Assembly (NCBI GenBank): GCA_033558025.1
Contig: JAUCEF010000005.1
Span: forward strand, 2,232,001-2,296,000
Direction: 5' to 3'
Source: Phytophthora sp. 'mugwort'
Taxonomy: Eukaryota > Oomycota > Peronosporomycetes > Peronosporales > Peronosporaceae
Length of the DNA stretch: 64,000 bases
Part shown: one piece after another, positions 56,150 through 64,000 of the stretch
How positions within the stretch are numbered: position 1 is the stretch's first letter
Layout: each line of letters begins with the position of its first letter
Position numbers and translations under genes: made by a program
Notes under the pieces: generated by a model
What the model was told of the DNA's origin: nothing
The model's input: the letters and a program-made list of their open reading frames with translations, nothing else
Database searches by the model: none

Positions 56150-57880
56150 CTAGGCGTCCACCCGAGCCTCAGCAGCAGCGCGTGACTGCGACGCCATCAT
56201 GCGGTTAACGGCGTTCACATAGGCCGTAGCCGAGGCCACCAGAATATCTGTGTTAGCACCGTGACCGACGAACTGGCGGTCACGCGTGACACCAGTCTGC
56301 GCGTTCACGTGCTTCTCGTCTTCAGTCTTCTCCTCCTCCTCCTTGTCCTCCTGCACCCGCACAGTCACCTCACCCAGAGCGTACGTACCATCCGTCACAC
56401 TCTCCACGGAAAAGTCGTTCAGCTTGATGCTTTCCATGCCCGTAGCGCGCTTGATGGCCACGTAAATGGCGTCGATCGGACCAGTTCCCATAGCAGCCTC
56501 GCTCACTTCCTGGCCGTCCTTGTGCGCAAGCGTGACCGTGGCAGTCGGCTTCACGAGGTTGCCAGCAGTGACGTGCACGGACTGCAGGGTCCAAAAGACC
56601 TCGGGCTTGAACAACTCATCCGAAACAATCGCCTCCATGTCGGCGTCAGTGACCGTCTTCTTCTCGTCAGCCAGCACTTTAAACTTCTCGACGTAGTAAT
56701 CAAGCTCCTCCGGGGTGAGGTTGGTGTAGCCGAGCTGTTGCAGACGCTTGCTGTACGCGTGGCGTCCCGAGTGCTTGCCGAGCACCATCTTGTTCTCGCT
56801 GAGACCCACCGACTCCGGCAGCATGATCTCATACGTGGCCTGGTGCTTCAACACACCATCCTGGTGGATACCGGACTCGTGAGCAAAGGCGTTCGATCCC
56901 ACAATGGCCTTGTTGGGCTGGATCGACATACCAGTGTAGTGACTGACCATACGGCTGCAACGGGTGATCTGTGTCGAGTCCACGCTCGTGTAGACGGGGA
57001 AGTGCTGCGGGCGAGTCTTCAGAGCCATCACCAGCTCCTCAAGGGCTGTATTACCGGCACGTTCACCGATACCGTTGATGGTGACTTCCACCTGACGCGC
57101 GCCACCTTGCACAGCAGACAACGTGTTAGCCGTAGCGAGACCCAGATCGTTGTGGCAGTGCGTGGAGAAGATGGCCTTGTCACTGCCCTCCGTATTGTCA
57201 ATCAAGTAGCGGAAGAGCGATCCGTACTCGCCTGGGACCGTATAGCCGACCGTATCGGGAATGTTAAGCGTGGTGGCGCCGGCCTTGATGACCTCAGCGA
57301 GGACCTCGCACAGAAAATCGGGGTCACTGCGTCCTGCGTCCTCTGTCGAGAACTCGACGTCCGAGGTCAGGCTCTTGGCGAACTTGACAGCATCCACGGC
57401 GCGACGGATGCACTCGTCGCGCGAGATCTTGAGCTTGTACTTAAGGTGGATGTCGGATGTGGCCAGGAACGTGTGGATGCGGTGCTTGGGCGCGTGCTTG
57501 ACGGCGTCATAGCAGCGCTGGATGTCTTTCTCCATAGCGCGCGCAAGACCACAGATAGTCATGGGCTCACCCGTGGCGCGGTTTGTTGTGAGCGGGCCGA
57601 TCTCCTTGGCGATGGCCGACACGGCATTGAAGTCGCCGGGCGATGAGATGGGGAAACCCGCCTCACACACGTCCACGCCCAGTACGCTCAGGCTGCGTGC
57701 GATATCTAGCTTCTCCTTGAAGTTGAGCGTGGCGCCAGGCGACTGCTCGCCGTCGCGAAGCGTCGTGTCGAAGATCATGAGACGGTCTTTGCCGGCCTCA
57801 GCCGCGGCCGCGTTTGAGAAGGTGCGGCGTGCTGTGACCCTGACCGCGTTGATCGAGCGCTTGGCAATCGTCTGCATCAT
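56150..57880 (-). CDS. LEU4: 2-isopropylmalate synthase, mitochondrial
   Basis: Single-exon gene of 576 aa for the first committed step of leucine synthesis, condensing acetyl-CoA with 2-oxoisovalerate (EC 2.3.3.13). The N-terminus (about 1-28) is basic, Ser/Ala-rich and acid-free, a likely mitochondrial presequence. The TIM barrel carries DTTLRDGEQ (38-46), H-C-H-N-D with metal ligands His241 and His243, and G-I-G-E-R-A-G-N. The linker ends G-K-H-S-G-R-H-A, and the C-terminal regulatory (leucine-binding) domain follows, with V-T-D-A-D-M-E-A and G-T-G-P-I-D-A. This domain has a Glu/Lys insert (E-E-E-E-K-T-E-D-E-K near residue 522) in a surface loop. Feedback by leucine is likely from the family. 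The layout is closer to bacterial LeuA and plant IPMS than to yeast Leu4. The start (ATG ATG at 57880) has no competitor. Confidence 0.95.
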   Translation of the reverse strand: MMQTIAKRSINAVRVTARRTFSNAAAAEAGKDRLMIFDTTLRDGEQSPGATLNFKEKLDIARSLSVLGVDVCEAGFPISSPGDFNAVSAIAKEIGPLTTNRATGEPMTICGLARAMEKDIQRCYDAVKHAPKHRIHTFLATSDIHLKYKLKISRDECIRRAVDAVKFAKSLTSDVEFSTEDAGRSDPDFLCEVLAEVIKAGATTLNIPDTVGYTVPGEYGSLFRYLIDNTEGSDKAIFSTHCHNDLGLATANTLSAVQGGARQVEVTINGIGERAGNTALEELVMALKTRPQHFPVYTSVDSTQITRCSRMVSHYTGMSIQPNKAIVGSNAFAHESGIHQDGVLKHQATYEIMLPESVGLSENKMVLGKHSGRHAYSKRLQQLGYTNLTPEELDYYVEKFKVLADEKKTVTDADMEAIVSDELFKPEVFWTLQSVHVTAGNLVKPTATVTLAHKDGQEVSEAAMGTGPIDAIYVAIKRATGMESIKLNDFSVESVTDGTYALGEVTVRVQEDKEEEEKTEDEKHVNAQTGVTRDRQFVGHGANTDILVASATAYVNAVNRMMASQSRAAAEARVDA

Positions 57881-58947
57881 GATGAACCTATGGGAAGTTG
57901 GCTATAAAGTGAAAGCAAGAATGAATGTCACTTGAGCTGGGGTCGAAATGCGGAATGAGCGGAGCCGCTGCTTGCAGTTTGAAGGGGACGTTTGAGCAAA
58001 CGTGCGTACTTGGCCGGTGCAGCGGATCGTGCGCACCACCAGCATCAGTTTCCTCGAGTAGACCAATGGGATTCACGTATGTTCGACTTTTTATCCAATG
58101 GAATGAGACGTCCGGTGGCCAAAAAATCTCTTGGTGCGAGTGACAGGCAAAAGAGTAAACAGACTGAGTTGTTCGGTGCCGTGCTGCCTCACAGCTCCAA
58201 CTTCACCAGAAGAACGATCGTTGCCCAAATCGCCTCGGATTCAGCCCCAACAACGTTGATGGTGAGGACAGCAGACCTTGCATAGGTCCATTGGCAAGTT
58301 CAACATGAAAGGAATATTTCTCATTTCCTGACCATAGCTCATGTACGCTCGACAAGACTTGCGCAACAATCTACAAGGCGCAGCCGTCGACACCTTGCGA
58401 CTTCTTTTTCTTCATTGCCGTGACAGCCCAACCATCGCATTTGTCGGCCGCTCGGAGGGGGGGGGCAACGACTGGTTGTTGGCCATGGCTGCATCAGTCC
58501 GAATGATTAGACAGGCTTGACGCATTGAGATTCAGCCCAATCTCGGAAGGAGTATTACATGCATCATAACGCATTTCCATGAGTAAGGCCTCAGCGCTGC
58601 TGAGCCAGCAGACCTTGGCTCTTTAAGACAAATAACACAGCAGCCCCAGTGTCATATTGTGGTATACCGGCATTATATGAACCTAAAATCATGGAATATG
58701 CATTTAGAGAGATTTCTCATACAAATCAGGAATGGGAGGTACATGATCATATCGGATATGACATCGGCATACCGGTTTGGTTCTGGTTGTGGCATATTGG
58801 CAATGATATGACATCGGAAAACCGGTGTGACATTTGATTATTCGTGTATATGACCATCATTTATGACACAGGGTAGTTCCAATATGCCGTCGAGCAGTAA
58901 GTGCACCAACTTCTTCACAATCACTCGACTACAGCAACAAGCTCGAC
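57881..58947. other. Divergent spacer with short direct repeat
   Basis: About 1.07 kb between the IPMS gene (-) and the small PX gene (+). No gene is visible. An open frame at 57925-58143 overlaps the IPMS promoter and looks accidental. A G-run of ten lies near 58459-58468. The AT-rich part (58640-58850) holds the direct repeat given separately. Confidence 0.5.
58755..58826 (+). repeat. Two 22-bp direct repeats, 50 bp apart
   Basis: GATATGACATCGG followed by three variable bases and ACCGGT occurs at 58755-58776 and 58805-58826, with 20 of 22 bases identical. A related ATACCGG lies at 58663-58669. The pair is 120 to 190 bp upstream of the PX gene start and could be a regulator binding site or a decayed satellite unit. 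Confidence 0.65.
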
Positions 58948-59780
58948 ATGTCTTCACCTCAGCTTCAGTCGCGGCAGCGGCCAAGCAGCGGCGCAAGCTT
59001 GCAAGGCGACTTTCGCGTGGAAGTAATGGGCAGCCAGGAGTCGCTGGACCTGGACTGCGGCAAGTTCTACACGGTAGGCGAGATGTCATGTCTGTTCTTG
59101 CCACTGTCTCCGGAAGCTTACGTTATACGCCTGCAGGAATACATTCTACGCTGCTCATGGATAGAGCGCAATGGCACGCCAGAGGTTTGCTCGCAGCTGA
59201 ATTAACTTTGCATTATTGGACAAGTACGCTCAACTGCACGATGGTGCTACGTAGGTCTGGGACGTTGTCCACCGCTACCGCGAGTTCTGCGCCGTTGATA
59301 TATTGGTGAGGAGCTGTATTTGCGCCTAATAGGAGTGAATGTTCCATTAACCACACGCAACAACAAACTAACAAATGAGATGACTATTGTGGTTACAAGT
59401 TGCGCGAGAAGTATCCATCGCGGGCGCCGATGTTCCCTTATCTGCCGAGCAAGAAGTACATCGGCTCATCATTGTCGGCTGATTTTGTAGACAAGCGGCA
59501 ACGCGACCTCGGTTACTACATGATGTCCATTCTGCACAGCTGCCCGCTGGTATGGACGCACGATCAGCTTGCGTTAATCCACAATATAACACACACAACT
59601 GACCAAATGCTTTGCTGCCAGCAGCTCGTGCAAGACGAGATTATCGACTCGTTCCTGGACATCAAGCGGCACATTCTAGAGCGCGCACGCGAGGAAAGCA
59701 GCGAGAGGCGCTCGGGCTCCACCCCCACCCACACGACGAGCAGCAACGGCGGCACGAGCCCTATGCGGCTTCAGCTTTAA
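58948..59780 (+). CDS. Small PX-domain protein, four exons
   Basis: Exons 58948-59073, 59137-59184, 59255-59305 and 59400-59780 join in phase 0 throughout (donors GTAGGC, GTTTGC, GTGAGG) to give 201 aa. The PX fold is spread over all exons: K-F-Y-T-E-Y-I-L-R-C-S-W at the first junction, W-D-V-V-H-R-Y-R-E-F with the Arg-Tyr pair that binds 3-phosphoinositides, then a proline-rich loop (Y-P-S-R-A-P-M-F-P-Y-L-P-S-K-K), F-V-D-K-R-Q-R-D-L-G-Y-Y-M and a last helix. The C-terminal 35 residues are Ser/Thr/Arg-rich. It is little more than a PX module, like sorting nexin 3 or 12 in size. A role in endosomal sorting is plausible. The GTTTGC donor of exon 2 is non-ideal but the phase supports it. Confidence 0.82.
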
Positions 59781-60170
59781 TCATTGAATTGAACGCCGTC
59801 AATTGCTTTTAATCTTAAAATAACCCTCATTCGCTCACTCGAAGCCTTCTTTCTGTGTTCACCAAAAGAAGACAAACGGGTTCACTTGGCCATACAAACT
59901 GCCATAGAAAGCGCGACACCCCGTCTAATTTGATAATGAACATCACTCTGTACGTAGATTTCGTGGCTGCACGCGCACATAGCGAGCTCCAGACCGGCCT
60001 AAACGTGGCGCGGCGCGAGTAAGTTTGGGGGGCGTTCGTTACCAGAGCAGGCGCAAGACGGCACCAGGTCTCCCCACGCGCGTACACAGGCGCCTCGAGT
60101 CTCCACAAGACCCCGCACCAGGCCACCAGGCCTGAAGCGCGACATTCGAGAGGGAGAACAGAGCGAGAAG
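59781..60170. other. Spacer before the chromatin gene
   Basis: These 390 bp hold the 3' UTR of the small PX gene and the promoter of the chromatin gene. The second half is GC-rich. No clear element is visible. Confidence 0.5.
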
Positions 60171-63100
60171 ATGGCGCTAGCGGACATCATGTCGGTGGAG
60201 ATGAGTTCCAAGTACATGGACTCAAGCAGTTCATCGAGTCTATCGTCGGACTCGGACGACTTGTCGTCGTCGTCGAGCTCTTCGGCGATTTCTTCGTCCT
60301 CCTCCAACTCGGAGTCGGACTCGGACATGCCACGAGCCTCCGTGAGGAAGAAAAAGGGTCCTCGGGGACGACCAAGCAAGCGGGTGGACGTGGCACGCTC
60401 GAACTACGAGGACGACTCGGACTTGGACAGCACCACCGCCGAGGGGAAGAAGAAAAAGAAAAAGAGTACGAAAACTGCAGCTCCGAGAAGGTCTCCCACC
60501 AAGAGCAACGGGAAGAAGAAGAAAGTGGAGAAGCCCGCGCCGGTAGCAGCGCTGCCGAGCCTCCCACCACCTCCCCCGCCTCCGCCGCCACCTCCTGCGG
60601 CTCCAGATGACGGATCGTCCAGTAACAGTTCATTTAGTGACAGTTCTAGCTCGGACTCGTCCGACTTGTCGGACTCAGAGACGCCGCTACCAACCATTCC
60701 TGCTCCTCCGCCCCCTCCACCTGCTAGTAGCGGTTCTGTTGCTTCAGCTGCTTCGACGAGGCCTTCGAAGAGAAGAATTGCAACGAAGAAAGTGTCTGAT
60801 GTGAGTCCGTCGTCATTAAAGGTCACCCTGAAGCTCCCACCAGGCTTTATAGCAAAGAATGATGGCGTAGCGGCATTGAACTCAGCCAGAGCGGGTAGTA
60901 ATCGGTCAAACATCAGTTTCCAGCTGACAAATTCGAATGCTGTGACAGCAAAAACGGCGCGAACAGCGACAGCCACAGCTAGGAAAGCAAAACCCGCTGG
61001 AGGCTCGAGGTCAACGAAGAAAAAGCAGCCAGTAGGTCGTGCTCCAGGCGCTGATGCTGTCCACGGGGTAGCAGCGGCAACACGGGCAAATGGGGCGGTG
61101 CGCGCTCCGCTCGTTCCGAATGGTCCTCCTATTTTGTCCAAGTTGATCCCAATGGGACCTACTGTACCTGCAGGCGAACTTCGTGGTGCAAAAGAGCTGT
61201 CACTCGTGGACCCTGCGCGCGTTGATGATAGCCCCGACGAAATGATTGAGTCCAACATCCCTGCCCATTTCAACGACCCGTATGCCCATGAAGGTGATGT
61301 ACTGCGTCTTTTGGACATGTTCTTCTTTTGCGATGAAAATGGGTACGTCAACTCGTTGTTTTGGCTTAAAGAAACGGCATTTTTTACTGACCCTTACTTG
61401 ACATGCCACTGTTGTAGCAAAGCGATTACTCTCGAGATTCTAGACCGTCCAAAAGACCAACGTCCGAAAATTATGGGGTTTGGTACAGTCGTAGAGCACT
61501 TACCACTGGCAGAGCGTCCTCTTCCGATCAAGCCTATTCTTGCGTCTCCGGCATTCCCGTCACGTTCTAAGAAACGCCCACGTGCAGATTCTTCTTCTTC
61601 CACTCCTGCAAAATCTCCAGCCTCAAAGTCGCGAGCAAGATCCAAAGGTAGAGTGTTAGACATGATTACTTGATGGTGTTGTTTGTGTGTATGCTGACTT
61701 GTCATGTTGCGCTATTCTCTAGCAACCAACAATAAAAATGACAGTAAACGGGCAAAAGTTGAGGATGAAAGAATTTATCAAGCGGACGGCGAATTCGAAG
61801 AAGAGGACAAATCCTCGCGCTATGGACAAGGCGGTATTTTCCAGCGGTCGAATGTGTATCGATTTCCTAGCCCGTTCCGTCCGAGTCAGCTGTCTCAAAG
61901 AGATGGACAATCTGATTCAGATAGTGGAGGCAGCAATTTAACTTCCGACGATGAAGACATTCGTTCTGGCCGAAGTGGAACCGGTGCAGGTTCAGACAAT
62001 GATAGCGAGCTCCTCTCCTCTGCTACTAATAGCTCAAGTGGAAGTGGAAGCGACAATGATATGGATTCTGGCAATGCTTCTTCGTCTTCTATCGGCAGTG
62101 ATGCAGAAAGCCAAGCGACTCGGCGCCCATCAGTGATGAACCGGATGACCGTAACTGAGCACTTACCTCAGCGAGCTGCTGAATCAAAAAGACCAGCAGC
62201 CGACAGAGTCCAAAAAAGACCGAATACCCGAGTTGATTCGAGAAATGCTGGTTTGCCTTCTGATATAGTTGAACTTATGCGCACCGACCAAGCTGTCGAA
62301 GTCAACCCGAAAGGCACTCCCGACGAGTTGAACTTGATGGAGTGCGGTTTTCGTCATCCTCCTGCTTACGCACGTGCTCGTGTCTGGCTTCCTGAAATTA
62401 CGGATTGGTGCCTCGATTATGCGGAAGGAGACCCTACACTATGGGTTGTCACGCCTCATGCCTGGTACAAGATCGCTGGACCATTATCCGGACTGTTACC
62501 ACACTCATCGTATCGTCAGACTTTCAAGCACGTCCGACACCTGTTTGAGGCCAGCTACCTCGTGGCGTACGTTCTCAAGGAGTGGCTGCCCATTAACAAA
62601 AAGGTGTCCTATCGGGCCACTCTCCAGCAAATTATTGAGCTGTCTCTCAAAGGGAGATATCGAGTGGTACGGTTGCTGCACCATAGTGTTTATTGCTGGT
62701 GACGTTGAGAGTATTGATCATTATCTAACATTGATGCGGTTTCGTAATATGTGCTTTGCAGTCTGCCTGGTTTCTCGTGAAGAACTACCCGTTTATCCGG
62801 GCCCAGATTTCTAACCTGTTTCCTGACAAGGATACCTATTTGGAGTCGATGTTTTTTAAGCAGCTGCATCGCCTTCACGAAAATTACACGCTGCGTGAGG
62901 CGAGGCATCAAAAGGAGATGGCAGAGCGGGAAGCTCGGCGCGTGAAACGAGAAAACGAGCGCCTTCAACGGAAGCAACGCGTCGAAGACGAACGACAACG
63001 TCTGAATGATTTACGTGATGAAGAGCGAAAGCAAAAAGAAGAAGAGCTGAAGTATCCCGTGGAAGATTTGCGACTTCTGGACGGAAAAGCGGCGAACACT

Positions 63101-64000
63101 AACAGCCTACCCTTGAGTTGTTCAAGTTTGAAGGGCGTCGAAGGCCCGCTGCTTGGTGAGCTGATCATGGCGTGGCAAACAATCTGTACGTTTAAGGATT
63201 TTGTGGGACTTGAGTCGATCTCGTTGGAGGCTCTTGTGGAGTGTATTACGGCTCGTTGCGACGAAGGGACCCATGTTGGTTTGGCCCGAATTTTTATGGC
63301 ATTTTTACGAGTCATCCTATCTGAAAAATCGTTTATATCATTGTTGGATGATCTCGTTGTTGAAGGCAACATTAAGGTATCGGATCTGTTTGTAAACAGT
63401 GAAAGAACATATGGAATTTGCGAGCATGCCTATGGCGACATGCTGAATGCAATTACGTGGCAAGAAATACTCCGCCAGCTCATGTCTAAGGATCTGGGAA
63501 TAGACCCGTCCATTGGTCATGTGGAGCCTTTGGTGGGATGCGAGATTGTTCGACAGACGCTGTACATGCAAAATAACTCTGGTCCTTTTAACGCCCCCGT
63601 TGATATGTCTGTCAAGGGTCTGGAAGATTACTCGCAAGTTATCAAGAACCCGATGGACTTGGGCACTATTAAAAACAAGATTGATTCCGGAAGTTATGAG
63701 GGACCTAATGGCTACGAAATCTTCGCGGAGGACATTCGCTTGGTGTGGGAAAATGCCGTACTCTACAATGGCGAGGAATCGGAAGTGGGTCGCGCGGCTT
63801 TAGCATTGTCGGATGTGTTCGAGCAAGATTACGAGCGGTTTGTAGTTGGTCGAGTTCGAGCGAACCAAAACCGGATTGAAGGCTGCATAAAAGCAAAAGA
63901 AACGCTTCAAAATCCATCTACAGAAGAGCTGAGGTCGTTTCAATATTCTGACGTTGTCTATGGATTGTACTGCTCGGAGTTCCATGAACTTCCGATAGCG
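60171..64000 (+). CDS. Chromatin protein with DNMT1-type RFD, DDT/WHIM-like and bromodomain regions, 3' end outside the window
   Basis: Exons 60171-61647, 61723-62663 and 62762 to the window end join in phase, giving at least 1219 aa. Residues 1-490 are Ser/Asp-rich with a run of eleven prolines (near 129-139) and Lys clusters; a short conserved block (about 360-450) has a C-H-C-C pattern. The second exon starts with acidic low-complexity sequence and then a replication-foci-type domain (RFD, about 705-835), shown by V-T-P-H-A-W-Y-K-I and S-A-W-F-L-V-K-N-Y-P-F-I across the intron. Exon 3 adds a charged helix, Y-P-V-E-D-L-R-L-L and a DDT-like segment (about 935-1000, C-T-F-K-D-F-V-G-L). A bromodomain (about 1065-1160) follows, with V-I-K-N-P-M-D-L-G-T-I and L-Y-N. 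It resembles accessory subunits of ISWI-type remodelers. No methyltransferase motif is seen before the edge. Confidence 0.82.

Noticed and set aside
56261..57646. 461-codon open frame on the + strand opposite the IPMS gene
   Set aside because: It is the antisense shadow of a GC-rich conserved gene and its composition (His/Leu/Val/Arg-rich) shows no domain.
60404..61351. 315-codon - strand frame opposite the chromatin gene
   Set aside because: It arises from antisense of Ser/Pro/Ala codons; the Gly run mirrors the proline run.
1..64000. tRNA, rRNA, CRISPR array or bacterial operon features
   Set aside because: I looked for tRNA T-loop patterns, evenly spaced repeats and operon-like gene spacing and found none. 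The intron-containing genes show a eukaryotic nuclear locus.

Overview
The window is nuclear DNA from an oomycete, most likely Phytophthora or a close relative. The case rests on gene style and content. Genes are compact, with short GT-AG introns of about 55 to 130 bp and long intron-free exons. The content includes a GH81 glucanase, a mitochondrial-type 2-isopropylmalate synthase, a TRP-like membrane protein, an OSCA/TMEM63 channel and a P4 flippase, interspersed with dead Ty3/gypsy, piggyBac and pogo-type elements. Exon models below were built by hand by joining splice sites whose reading phases agree.

Layout. Positions 1-7.45 kb hold decayed Ty3/gypsy retroelement sequence: gag, protease, RT, RNase H and integrase on the + strand, then gag-like fragments on the - strand, ending in an LTR-like inverted repeat. 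A 2.1 kb stretch with no recognisable gene follows. Positions 9.6-21.8 kb are host genes: a GH81 endo-1,3-beta-glucanase (+), an eight-exon HEAT-like protein of about 1241 aa (-), a TRP-like polytopic protein (-), a doubtful small gene (-), and a three-exon Pcc1/LAGE3-like KEOPS subunit (+) that no single open frame reveals. Positions 22.3-26.2 kb carry two dead DNA transposons almost end to end, a piggyBac element flanked by TTAA and a pogo/Tigger-like element flanked by TA, both with their terminal inverted repeats still visible.

Positions 27.5-36 kb hold smaller genes: a PX-domain protein (+), a protein with cyclic-nucleotide-binding domains (-), a bromodomain-NET protein (+), a membrane-anchored coiled-coil protein (-), and a tandem pair of paralogues with a C-x6-C-x15-C-x2-H motif (-). 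After 2.5 kb of featureless spacer come an OSCA/TMEM63-like channel with a lectin-like extracellular insert (+, nine exons) and a P4-ATPase flippase (-), which converge tail to tail. Positions 49-60 kb hold a 2251-aa protein combining a pseudo-hydrolase, IQ motifs, coiled coil, SAM and ankyrin repeats (+), then 2-isopropylmalate synthase (-) and a small four-exon PX protein (+). The window ends inside a large chromatin protein (+) that joins a DNMT1-type RFD domain, a DDT/WHIM-like region and a bromodomain.

The genes do not form one pathway. Loose themes are membrane and lipid biology (flippase, OSCA, TRP-like, two PX proteins) and chromatin reading (two bromodomain proteins). The most unusual items are the OSCA-lectin fusion, the RFD-DDT-bromodomain protein in a lineage thought to lack DNMT1, the IQ/SAM/ankyrin protein with a degenerate hydrolase, and the adjacent transposon pair.
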